Positions 23,108 through 31,208 of a stretch of 45,824 nt of DNA are shown piece after piece. A program made the position numbers and the translations under genes. The notes under the pieces were generated by a model. It was given only the letters and a program-made list of their open reading frames with translations, was not told the origin of the DNA and ran no database searches. Each line of letters starts with the position of its first letter. Position 1 is the stretch's first letter. Source of the stretch: a virus; the IMG/VR virus record IMGVR_UViG_3300009149_000063, positions 1 to 45,824 of that record; one strand, written 5' to 3'.

Positions 23108-23139
23108 TTTGCATTTTACATTTTTTTGTTGTATATTGG
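23108..23139 (+). promoter_or_regulatory. Host-type promoter plus ATTAAATA box
   Basis: TTTG (23108-23111), 20 bases, TATATTGG (23132-23139), followed by ATTAAATA (23152-23159) before ATG 23177. Two promoter types in tandem would allow both early and late expression. Confidence 0.55.
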
Positions 23140-23176
23140 GAAAAGTATTTCATTAAATACTAAAAATAGACTACAC

Positions 23177-23644
23177 ATGAAAAACTTAAATTATTTCAAA
23201 AATTTATTTGAAGCAGAAGATAATACGGGTGCAACCGCTGATAGTGCAAAATCAAGTACTGATATAGAAAAAGGAGAAGAAGATGTATTTATAGAATTAT
23301 TTTCTGATGAATCTTTCCTAGATGCTTTCAAAAATAGTATTAAACAATATGTGTCTGAAAACCTATTAGATGATGATTATAATTCTTTTTCTGTTTTACC
23401 ATTCATAGAAATAACATATAAAGACGAAACATATGGTATAAGTGTAGAATTCGAATCGGGTATATCTATTAACATAGATGATGATGGTAAAGTTATAGAA
23501 AATGACATATCAGATGTGGATATTATAAAATACAAAACCCCGTTGATGGACAATTTAACCTTAATGGAAAACGAAATAGGAAATGACACTATTGGATTAT
23601 TTGTAAAAGAAGCTCTACAAGACATCAAAAACGTATCTAGATAA
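23177..23644 (+). CDS. Tagged hypothetical protein
   Basis: 155 aa from ATG 23177; the frame extends upstream to an ATG at 23126, which lies in the promoter and is rejected. MKNLNYFKNLFEAED is a tag variant with F-E-A-E in place of L-N-E and is almost identical at its start to the minus-strand gene at 8531. The rest is acidic and beta-rich (FIEITYKDETYGISVEFESG). No family recognised. Confidence 0.6.
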   Translation: MKNLNYFKNLFEAEDNTGATADSAKSSTDIEKGEEDVFIELFSDESFLDAFKNSIKQYVSENLLDDDYNSFSVLPFIEITYKDETYGISVEFESGISINIDDDGKVIENDISDVDIIKYKTPLMDNLTLMENEIGNDTIGLFVKEALQDIKNVSR

Positions 23645-25089
23645 TGAAAAATTATAGAAAATTCTTATTTGAAAATAATAAAAATACATACATCGAATTA
23701 GTTCAATGGTTATCTACCAAGAACATTAGCGATAAAGTAAATTCTGATGATGATTCTTCGAGGTATTATGTAGAAAAAGAAACCACAAGTACAAAAACTA
23801 TAATCATATATGGTGAAACCCCAACAGATAGAGTTCTTCTAAAAAATGAACTATTAGATTTTTTAGAAAAAAATGAATTATCATTTACACACAATACCAA
23901 AATCGGAGGTACACATGGTAGAACTGAAATCAGCGAAGATACTAGTGGTATTGGGAAAAAACTACACATTCAATATAAATATTCTAGTAATAGTATAGAT
24001 ATACAAGAATTGTTAGTAGGTGCGCTAGTTTTAATAGGTGAATCACATAATGGTACATTGACATTAGTAGAATGTGACAACATTTTAAAAAAATGTAAAG
24101 GTACAATTACTAAAATCAAAGGAATAAAAGACCCCGAAAAGTTTTCTGAATTGACAAAGGGTAATTATTTAGATTTAGCACCTAGTATTTCATCTTGTAA
24201 TTCTATTTTAGAAATAATTAAAGCCGATGGTCAAATTATAAAAGATGCATATTGGACCGGTCAATCTTGGCATAAAGACATTAGATTCTTAAATCCACCA
24301 ATTGGTAATATTAAAGATTATAATTCATCTGATATCATATTTAAAACAAATGGTATTAATGGTGATGTTTTTTATGGTTTTTCCCTAAAAAAGAAAGGTA
24401 AACGAACAGATGCCGACCCGACGTTAATAAACAAAACAATTACGGGTAAAAGAAGTTTCTTGAAAGGTATAATTCCAGATAGTGAAATTAAAAAAATAGA
24501 AGATTCTAAAATAGAATTTTTCAAATTAGTATTGAAAGGTGAATTTAAAAATCTCAACCAATCTGTTATAAACAAAATGAAAGAAAATGAAATTAAAGAT
24601 TACATAAAGCAACTAAATAATGAAGATGTTGCTAAATATTTGAAATCTTCTGATAGTATATTTTTCAAAACTATTGGTGAAACACTACCTAAATATGCAA
24701 CTGATTTTATCAAAGGGTTTTTAGAGCTCATATTCAGGACTAAATTATCAAACACACTAGAAAGTACAGATTTTAAATTTAATTTGAACACAGGGATCGG
24801 TAGGGTTAATAAGAACTATGTTACAACAGAACCCGCAGAGAATAAAGATTTAGCAACAACTATAGAAGTATTAACAGATGTTTTCAATAGTAAATTAACT
24901 ATTGAAAAAACAAAAGGTAAACTACAAGCTTGGGATAAAGGTACAAAAGCAGCAAAAATATTTTATACTATATATTCGAATGCATTACCAATTCTAGACA
25001 TAGAAATAAGATATAAAGGTTCATTCACGGCAGAACCACAATTTCAAGCAACTGCAACACCTAATTTTAAAAACTTATTTAAAAATTAG
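23644..25089 (+). CDS. Large tagged protein, possible nuclease
   Basis: 481 aa, one-base overlap with the previous stop. N-terminus MKNYRKFLFEN is a tag variant (L-F-E). Around residues 228-262, SDIIFKTNG is followed by VFYGFSLKKKGKRTDADPTL, which resembles the D...(E/S)-x-K core of PD-(D/E)xK nucleases, where D and K bind metal; upstream ELLVGALVLIGE could hold the first acidic residue. This is suggestive only. It is the largest tagged protein. Its 3' end meets the large terminase gene tail to tail with a four-base overlap. Confidence 0.55.
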   Translation: MKNYRKFLFENNKNTYIELVQWLSTKNISDKVNSDDDSSRYYVEKETTSTKTIIIYGETPTDRVLLKNELLDFLEKNELSFTHNTKIGGTHGRTEISEDTSGIGKKLHIQYKYSSNSIDIQELLVGALVLIGESHNGTLTLVECDNILKKCKGTITKIKGIKDPEKFSELTKGNYLDLAPSISSCNSILEIIKADGQIIKDAYWTGQSWHKDIRFLNPPIGNIKDYNSSDIIFKTNGINGDVFYGFSLKKKGKRTDADPTLINKTITGKRSFLKGIIPDSEIKKIEDSKIEFFKLVLKGEFKNLNQSVINKMKENEIKDYIKQLNNEDVAKYLKSSDSIFFKTIGETLPKYATDFIKGFLELIFRTKLSNTLESTDFKFNLNTGIGRVNKNYVTTEPAENKDLATTIEVLTDVFNSKLTIEKTKGKLQAWDKGTKAAKIFYTIYSNALPILDIEIRYKGSFTAEPQFQATATPNFKNLFKN

Positions 25090-26963
25090 AACCAAATATC
25101 ACTTGCATCAAAATTAGTATCATTCGTACCTAAGTTGTTGAAATCGTCTATTAAGAAATCAGTACTTTCGTCTAAACTAACACCATTTTCCATTAATGTA
25201 TTGATATGTTGTTTGTTTTCATCATCTAACATTTCGAATGCCTCTGCCACTAAATCAATAAATATAACATCTCTAAATATTTCTACAAGATTAACACATG
25301 CCATAACAGTATCATCATGTCCAGTACTTGCTTCGTAAGATCCAGATTTATTCCTATTAAAATGATTAAATTCTTCACATGTCCACTTGTCAAATATAAC
25401 AATTGTCCTATTATCTATTAAATTCTTCACCTCTGCACAATTTCTCGGTTTAGTTTCTTTATCTTGTCTTAAACCAATTTTTTTCTTTATTGCACCTTTT
25501 CTATGATATGTTTTCAAATATACAGAATCATCATAAAGTGAACCCCCATATAAATGTTTCATCTTTTCATCGAAAAAAGATCCATATGTATTCCATTCTA
25601 AAACTATTCTAACTTTGTCTATATCAATAAATTTATTACTAAAAACGAAATTATATACTAGTTTAGCAAAATCTTCTATACCTACTAAATTATCTCTAAA
25701 TATTCCTATTTGCTCCAAATAAAAATGTTTCTCCAATTGAAAAACTTCGTTTTCTAAAACTGTTATATCCCTTTCTATCTTAGGACTAACTTTGAAAATC
25801 TGCATAACCGTATAATCCCTACCAACACCCTCTGCCAAATCTATACTAAAAAATAGTGTATCCCTTTTTAAATTTTCTATATCATACGATTTTTTAAATA
25901 ATAAATTTTCATAATTCAAATTAAAATTATCTAAATATTCAAATTCGTGATGAACAAAATCGGTAATGTTAGATTTTAAATAATTCAATTGTTTTGCCGA
26001 CAACAACAATAAATCACTTCTTTGAAACGCACAGGCAAATTGTTCATTAAATGCATCTGATCCCATAATAGCAATCTGTTGATCTGCCCAAGATTCATCT
26101 CTCCCCGGAACATCCCACCAAGGTATCATCATATGACTAAACCCATTCCTACCTTCTACTGCTTGTTGATATAATTCCTGAAACAATTCATATCCATTGG
26201 GTGTACTTGTCATTATTAACTTAGAATTTGGATCAGCCGCCATTACTGGATAAATATTGTCCCAAAAACTACGTTGTATGTTTTGTCTTACGTGAGCAAA
26301 CTCATCCAAAAACAACAAGTGTATGGTAAATCCAATCGCAGCCTTATCTGTAGTTGTAGTCGCCAATATCCTAGAATTAGCATCTGTCATCAAACTAAAC
26401 ATGTTCCAAGAAAATAAACCGGGTTTTAACCAAAAAGGTAGATGGGAAATGATAGACTTGACCTTTTCTAAAATCTCTTTACTTGTATCCCCTTTATTTG
26501 AGGCTATCATAATATTTTTATCTGGGTGAAAAATCAAAAACCAAGTTAAAAAGATTCCAGCAACCACAGTATTGTGACTTAGAATATCATTTGTATAATA
26601 TCTATGTTCAAGAGTATCAATAGTTAGATCAAACATACCAACAGAAACGGGGTATGATGTAATAGAAACTACCCTAGAGGCACCTTGCTTAGTATATAAA
26701 TAATCATCACAAGTTAAATCTTTAACATATTTTTCTTTTAATTCGTGTGTGAACACTATGTGATTATCTGCACATTCTAAAAATAATCCATTTTCTAATA
26801 AAAGTGTATAAACTTTATATGGTTGTGTTGTGTGTAATTTTGTTGCCTTGACCCAACCATTGTCAGATTCAACTTCTATATCAATATCAAAACTGTTTAT
26901 TAATTTCTTATCAACATCATTTTCATCTAAATCTATATTTCTATATTGATACTTTTCTATCAT
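25086..26963 (-). CDS. Large terminase, C-terminal part with C-intein
   Basis: 625 aa from ATG 26963 (MIEKYQYRNIDL); the frame extends 15 codons further to 27008. Residues 1-131 are the C-terminal part of an intein: a Hint sheet with LECADNHIVF (block B-like Asn-His), FDLTIDTLEHRYYTND (block F) and LSHN (block G, ending in Asn131). Thr132 then starts the C-extein TVVAGIFLTWFL, completing Walker A after GSRQIGK. The extein has Walker B LLFLDEFAHV, motif III TSTPNG, and RNase H-like nuclease acidic residues in FFSIDLAEG, VLEWNTYG and GHDDTV. Spliced to the product of 28881-29444 it would give about 632 aa, normal for a T4-like terminase. Confidence 0.92.
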   Translation of the reverse strand: MIEKYQYRNIDLDENDVDKKLINSFDIDIEVESDNGWVKATKLHTTQPYKVYTLLLENGLFLECADNHIVFTHELKEKYVKDLTCDDYLYTKQGASRVVSITSYPVSVGMFDLTIDTLEHRYYTNDILSHNTVVAGIFLTWFLIFHPDKNIMIASNKGDTSKEILEKVKSIISHLPFWLKPGLFSWNMFSLMTDANSRILATTTTDKAAIGFTIHLLFLDEFAHVRQNIQRSFWDNIYPVMAADPNSKLIMTSTPNGYELFQELYQQAVEGRNGFSHMMIPWWDVPGRDESWADQQIAIMGSDAFNEQFACAFQRSDLLLLSAKQLNYLKSNITDFVHHEFEYLDNFNLNYENLLFKKSYDIENLKRDTLFFSIDLAEGVGRDYTVMQIFKVSPKIERDITVLENEVFQLEKHFYLEQIGIFRDNLVGIEDFAKLVYNFVFSNKFIDIDKVRIVLEWNTYGSFFDEKMKHLYGGSLYDDSVYLKTYHRKGAIKKKIGLRQDKETKPRNCAEVKNLIDNRTIVIFDKWTCEEFNHFNRNKSGSYEASTGHDDTVMACVNLVEIFRDVIFIDLVAEAFEMLDDENKQHINTLMENGVSLDESTDFLIDDFNNLGTNDTNFDASDIWF

Positions 26964-26992
26964 TTGTATCAAAAATAGAATAAGTAATTTTA
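26932..26992. repeat. 61-bp direct repeat, copy in the C-intein gene
   Basis: Matches 27418-27478 at 60 of 61 positions. It spans the start codon and first codons of the terminase C-half (MIEKYQYRNI) and its upstream bases. Confidence 0.9.
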
Positions 26993-27377
26993 TGTTGTTT
27001 TTTAGCATTTAAATATATATTTTAACTATAAATTACCACTCGAAAAATAATTAGAAACTAACTATTTTTTCAAATTTGTAGTTTAATGTATAGTATTTAA
27101 ACAATCTAAATGTGATTATTTTCTAAAAACACATTAACATTTTCATTAGTCACTTCCTTAAATTCAGTTTTTCTAGCGTATAATTTTTTCGATTTTCTTA
27201 TTTATAATTATTATAAATATCACATTTGTTGAAAAATAATTAAAATAAATAAAATATTTTTTTTGTACGTGCATGTAATAATTGTATTAGTTCTCCGGGG
27301 GAAATATATATACTCTTAGTACTCTTAGGGAATTTGTTTTTAGTAGAAAGAATAAAGACTATTAGCCAAGATAATAG

Positions 27378-27403
27378 AAAAGGTTCTTTGTCCTTTGATA
27401 TAT
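27378..27403. repeat. 26-bp direct repeat with the N-intein end
   Basis: Identical to 28934-28959, which encodes the IKGQRTF region near the end of the terminase N-half; here the reading frame is different. Confidence 0.85.
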
Positions 27404-27417
27404 TATTTTCATATAAT

Positions 27418-27478
27418 TCTATATTTCTATATTGATACTTTTCTGTCATTTGTATCAAAAATAGAATAAGTAATTTTA
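27418..27478. repeat. 61-bp direct repeat, scar copy
   Basis: Partner of 26932-26992 with one mismatch (G for A at about 27445). It encodes MTEKYQYRNIE on the minus strand before diverging. Confidence 0.9.
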
Positions 27479-27638
27479 GGTTTTCCTCTTGTCATATTTA
27501 ACGATGAAAGTAAAAGTACAAAAACTGGGATTTAGAGCTTTTACCTGAAATATATGAATAGTTATTTAGAACCATTATGAATTATATTTTATTTGTCGAG
27601 AATCTACTATTATGTTACACTTTTTGATTCAATAGTAT

Positions 27639-28862
27639 ATGAATGAACTCAAAGAAGAAATAAAATCAGCAAATAGTTTAATAGGTAACAAAAAACTTAA
27701 CACTAAAATCAAAGAAGCGACTGCGGATTTAGATTGTAAAAGCATTAAAGAAAGAACATTTTGTGTTTTAAATGATGTTACAAAAATACCTAAATGTTCT
27801 TGTTGCTCAAAACAAGTAAGATTCGACAAATTAAAAAACGAATATAATAGATTTTGCTCATTGTCTTGTTATAGTATGTGGAGAAAAGAAAATAAACTGT
27901 TTAGAACTAATACTACAAACGAAAAACTACTTAAAGATAAAGATAACTATGTTCAATGTAAAGTCTGTGGAAGCGCTGTAAAATCAATAGCATCCCACGT
28001 AAAACTAAGTGGTGATGATATTCACAAAAACTGGGATTTAGAACGATATAAAAAAGAATTTCCAAATGAACCTATTATAGCAAAGAATACAAGTAAAATT
28101 CTGTCTGAAAAAAGTAAAGGTGAAAACAATGCTATGCATAGTAGTAAAACTACTAAAGAATTTAGACAATCAATATCACCATTTTCTATTGAATTTTACA
28201 AACGCAAATTTTCAAACGAATCTTTAGAACAACAAGAAAAAAGATTAAAAGAATTCATAAGTACTGTTGATTATGATAGTAGATTAACAGAAAGCCAATT
28301 AGATTATTGGATTGAAAAATGTAATGGTGATGTAGAACAAGCAAAAGAACTATACAAAGAAAGACAATCAACTTTTACAAAAGAAAAATGTATCAAGAAA
28401 TACGGTGAAGAAAAAGGCTTAGAAGTTTATAATGATAGACAAGAAAAGTGGAGTATAATAATGGAAGAAAAATACCAAAATGGTGAATATCATAGAAGTA
28501 ATGGTAGTAATATTAGTTCATTAAATTATGAAATAGTAGAATATTTACCAAAAACTAAATATTGTTTAGAAAATGAATGGTTCATACACACAGGTAAACG
28601 AATATATTATTATGATTATAAATTAGGAAACAAAATTATTGAATTTAATGGTGATTATTGGCATTGTAACCCAGAAATATATGAGAGTACTTTTTACAAT
28701 AAATCAAAACAAATGTATGCACAAGAAATATGGAATTTTGAAGTTATTAAATTACAAGCAGCAAAAGATAATGGTTTTGAGGTTTTAACGATTTGGGAAT
28801 CAGATTTTAAGAAACACAAAAAAGAAACCTTACAACGATGTGTGGATTTCCTAAAAGAATAA
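27639..28862 (+). CDS. Vsr-like homing endonuclease inside terminase
   Basis: 407 aa on the strand opposite the terminase. N-terminal zinc-finger-like clusters (CSCCSKQ...FCSLSC and CKVCG...SHVKLS), a NUMOD-type segment (KGENNAMHSSKTT), a K-x-Y-G-E-x-x-G-L-E-V-Y repeat, and a C-terminal very-short-patch-repair-like nuclease: YYYDYKLGNKIIEFNGDYWH with CNP, then EVLTIWESDF. This is the domain type of endonucleases found between halves of split-intein genes in metagenomic phage sequences. It probably cuts intein-free terminase alleles so that the whole fractured locus is copied in. Ends in a bidirectional terminator. Confidence 0.85.
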   Translation: MNELKEEIKSANSLIGNKKLNTKIKEATADLDCKSIKERTFCVLNDVTKIPKCSCCSKQVRFDKLKNEYNRFCSLSCYSMWRKENKLFRTNTTNEKLLKDKDNYVQCKVCGSAVKSIASHVKLSGDDIHKNWDLERYKKEFPNEPIIAKNTSKILSEKSKGENNAMHSSKTTKEFRQSISPFSIEFYKRKFSNESLEQQEKRLKEFISTVDYDSRLTESQLDYWIEKCNGDVEQAKELYKERQSTFTKEKCIKKYGEEKGLEVYNDRQEKWSIIMEEKYQNGEYHRSNGSNISSLNYEIVEYLPKTKYCLENEWFIHTGKRIYYYDYKLGNKIIEFNGDYWHCNPEIYESTFYNKSKQMYAQEIWNFEVIKLQAAKDNGFEVLTIWESDFKKHKKETLQRCVDFLKE

Positions 28863-28886
28863 AATAGGACAAAAATTGTCCTATTT
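28862..28886. terminator. Bidirectional terminator between convergent genes
   Basis: AAATAGGACAA (28862-28872) pairs perfectly with TTGTCCTATTT (28876-28886) around AAA. It serves both the endonuclease (plus) and the terminase N-half (minus), overlapping the stop of the latter. Confidence 0.85.
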
Positions 28887-29444
28887 ATCTAATTTACTAT
28901 ATGACCAATATAACCCGTATTTCAAATAATCTAAAAAGGTTCTTTGTCCTTTGATATATCTGAACCACAATTTATAAATAGGAATAGTACCAATACCTTT
29001 GACATTTACGTAAGTGCTTGATAATGAGCACTTTCCAATTTGTCTGCTGCCCACTAAAACATTATTTTTTTTTGTCTGATAGTTCAATAGCATTTGTTCT
29101 TGATAAGGATACAATTCTATATGACCTATACCTTTTGGTGTCATCAGTTGAACATATTTATTAGCAAAGTGTAATATGTCTTTTTTACATTTCTTAAACT
29201 CTACTAGTTCTTCTGGTGTCATTTGAAAAGCAACTCTACCTTTTCTAAGTTGTGGGTTTTTGTCAAAAAAGGGATTTTTTGCTTTGTTTAGGTCTAGACC
29301 ATAATTGTCAAATTTGTCTATTAGTTTATCTACTAGTTCAGTTGTCCATATTTCAGAATCGAATTCTGGCTCTTCTATGCTACTAAATTCTTCACCGAAT
29401 GATGGTATGAATTCTTTTTGTAGGAATCTTTGTTGTTTTGCCAT
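28881..29444 (-). CDS. Large terminase, N-terminal part with N-intein
   Basis: 187 aa. Residues 1-138 are the terminase N-terminus: the adenine-binding region IELYPYQEQML and Walker A NVLVGSRQIGK, which stops at the Lys. Cys139 starts the N-intein (CSLSSTYVNVKGIGTIPIYK...), a block-A-like stretch with no block B, and only 49 residues remain to the stop. The first 25 or so residues match the layout of the short N-inteins of atypically split terminase inteins (AceL-TerL type). The protein cannot hydrolyse ATP until trans-splicing with the 25086-26963 product restores GSRQIGKT. A terminator overlaps its stop, so read-through into the C-half is unlikely. Confidence 0.92.
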   Translation of the reverse strand: MAKQQRFLQKEFIPSFGEEFSSIEEPEFDSEIWTTELVDKLIDKFDNYGLDLNKAKNPFFDKNPQLRKGRVAFQMTPEELVEFKKCKKDILHFANKYVQLMTPKGIGHIELYPYQEQMLLNYQTKKNNVLVGSRQIGKCSLSSTYVNVKGIGTIPIYKLWFRYIKGQRTFLDYLKYGLYWSYSKLDK

Positions 29445-29497
29445 ATGTTATTTAACTTTATTAAATAAATCAAACACACTTTTTAAAATAATGTTTG

Positions 29498-29505
29498 TAT
29501 AAATA
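29498..29505 (+). promoter_or_regulatory. TATAAATA late-promoter-like box
   Basis: Exact T4 late consensus TATAAATA, 19 bases before ATG 29525, in the divergent region between the terminase N-half (minus) and the plus-strand genes. Confidence 0.5.
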
Positions 29506-29524
29506 ATCTTTAATATGTATAACT

Positions 29525-29878
29525 ATGGAATTAACAAATGACCAAATAGATGGGAAATTCAATAAGACATTGTTGACTAAATATATAGAGGGTGTTATTT
29601 CTACACAACCCTTGGACGGTGTTTTAGATAGTTTAACCTATCATTTAGAAGTTTATGGTGAAAATGAGTCAATTGAATCAATAGAAGCTATTGATAAAAG
29701 TAAAGTTGAATATGTTATTTTAGTTACTAAACTTTCAACTATGATAGAAATCTTTAATATATTAAAGAATGATGATAATATAGTTATGGTAGACGAATTA
29801 GAAAAAGAGATAATTAGATTCCAAGACTTAATTTCCGAATCTATTAAAAAAACCAATAAAGAGCTTATTAATGAATAG
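29525..29878 (+). CDS. Hypothetical acidic protein
   Basis: 117 aa, mostly helical and acidic, ending ISESIKKTNKELINE. Overlaps the next gene by eight bases; the run 29525-33462 looks like one operon leading into NrdA. No family recognised. Confidence 0.65.
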   Translation: MELTNDQIDGKFNKTLLTKYIEGVISTQPLDGVLDSLTYHLEVYGENESIESIEAIDKSKVEYVILVTKLSTMIEIFNILKNDDNIVMVDELEKEIIRFQDLISESIKKTNKELINE

Positions 29879-30086
29879 AATGAAAAAAGAAGAACGAATT
29901 ATTGAGTTTGTTACCAACAGAGGTGTCGAAATCAAACTACTAAAGAAAACCGAAAAATATTATATTTTAGTTTCTGATAGTAAAAAAAAGGTTAAAAATA
30001 AAAAAGTTTTTGATTCTTTAGATATGGATACGTCTATGCAACAATTCTTTAAAGTTTGTAATTTTTTCACCAAAGAACTGAGATAA
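29871..30086 (+). CDS. Small basic hypothetical protein
   Basis: 71 aa (68 from the second ATG at 29880). Beta-rich N-terminal half (RIIEFVTNRGVEIKLLKK) and a lysine-rich middle (SKKKVKNKK), possibly nucleic-acid binding. Its stop overlaps the nuclease start by one base. No family recognised. Confidence 0.6.
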   Translation: MNRMKKEERIIEFVTNRGVEIKLLKKTEKYYILVSDSKKKVKNKKVFDSLDMDTSMQQFFKVCNFFTKELR

Positions 30087-30958
30087 TGAAAAACCTTTTA
30101 CCAGAAAGAAGTATTGACCTAAGAGATAGAGGTGGGATTGTTTTTTATGAAGACACTCATGCTTATTACAATGTTGATGGTGTGAAATACACGGGTATGA
30201 CTACGTTTCTAAAGAAATTCGAAGGATCTGAGTTTGATAGTGAAAAAACCGCACGATACAAAGCAATTAAAGAAACCCTCCCAGAATTAGAATTTAAAAA
30301 ACTTAAAAAGTTAATAACTACAAAGTTACATGAACCAAGTAGAACAGCATGGACTAAGGTTCATTTGTTCTATGATAAATTGTGTGAAACCTCAGATGAA
30401 TTGCGTAATAATTTATCTGAAAAAAGACAAGGGTTTTTAAATGAATGGGAAAAGTCAGCGGTAGATGGATCTATTGAACACGATAAGAGAGAAAAAGATG
30501 TAATAGAAAATGGTATTACTTGGAACGGTAAATATTATCCATATGTTGATAAAACTATATTAGACATTACCGATAAAGATGTTTGTGTGATTCCAGAAAT
30601 CTTAGTGTGGAATCACGAGTATAAGTTATGTGGACTTATAGATTTACCTATATTTGATAATGGGAAGATTCATATTTTGGATTATAAAACAAATAAGAAA
30701 ATTGAAAAAAGTGGTTTTTTAGGAGCTAAGATGAAAGGACCATTTAGATCACATCAAGATTGTAACTATTCTAAATATTCGGCACAGTTACATGGATATC
30801 TAAAAATGGCATGTGATTTAACAGGGTTAGAATCTGGAGAGTGTTGGATCATCTGTACATCTAGTAAAGAACATAAAAGAAAAAAAGATATACACATAGA
30901 ATGTATTGATATGAGTAAAGAAATAAATGAAGCATTTAAAATCTTTAAAATAGGTTAA
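30086..30958 (+). CDS. RecB/Cas4-like PD-(D/E)xK exonuclease
   Basis: 290 aa. The C-terminal half has the RecB-family nuclease signature: Glu171 in PEILVWN, Asp186 in CGLIDLPIF, and Asp199-x-Lys201 in HILDYKTNKK, followed by QLHGYLKMA (the Q-x-x-x-Y motif). These enzymes degrade or process DNA ends in recombination. Residues 20-45 (YEDTHAYYNVDGVKYTGMTT) match the start typical of phage-encoded members. Likely works in phage DNA recombination or host DNA breakdown. Confidence 0.82.
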   Translation: MKNLLPERSIDLRDRGGIVFYEDTHAYYNVDGVKYTGMTTFLKKFEGSEFDSEKTARYKAIKETLPELEFKKLKKLITTKLHEPSRTAWTKVHLFYDKLCETSDELRNNLSEKRQGFLNEWEKSAVDGSIEHDKREKDVIENGITWNGKYYPYVDKTILDITDKDVCVIPEILVWNHEYKLCGLIDLPIFDNGKIHILDYKTNKKIEKSGFLGAKMKGPFRSHQDCNYSKYSAQLHGYLKMACDLTGLESGECWIICTSSKEHKRKKDIHIECIDMSKEINEAFKIFKIG

Positions 30959-30959
30959 T

Positions 30960-31208
30960 ATGATTAGTAAAGAAGACGAAAAAAAGGTATTAGAATTTTC
31001 TAAATTATATAGAAAACGAGCAGACAAAGTTAATGGGTATAAAGATCAATTACAAGAATTACAAGAAAGGATTACTAAGGAATTAGAAGACATGAAAGAA
31101 ATGAGGGAAAGTGAATTATCATTTTTAGATGAGTTAAGAAACAAGTATGATTCGACACCGGAAGAGATAATTCAATTAATACAAAAAATAATTACAATAA
31201 ATGAATAA
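30960..31208 (+). CDS. Small coiled-coil protein
   Basis: 82 aa, almost entirely a charged coiled coil (KDQLQELQERITKELEDMKE). Lies between the nuclease and NrdA genes with an eight-base overlap into NrdA. Role unknown. Confidence 0.6.
   Translation: MISKEDEKKVLEFSKLYRKRADKVNGYKDQLQELQERITKELEDMKEMRESELSFLDELRNKYDSTPEEIIQLIQKIITINE

Larger units (their letters stand above)
27009..27638. other. Intein-fragment scar between terminase halves
   Basis: No credible gene in about 630 bases. It holds pieces of the neighbouring elements: 27418-27478 copies the start of the C-intein gene, 27378-27403 is identical to 28934-28959 (end of the N-intein), and about 27516-27534 (ACAAAAACTGGGATTTAGA) repeats part of the endonuclease gene near 28023, translating as KNWDLE. 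On the minus strand the two intein pieces are fused in the order C-start then N-end, out of frame. This looks like debris of earlier insertion or repair events. Confidence 0.7.

Noticed and set aside
27240-27458. Minus-strand ORF starting MIQMTEKYQYRNIE
   Set aside because: It is a chimera of duplicated intein fragments joined out of frame; the rest has no protein-like pattern. Treated as part of the scar.
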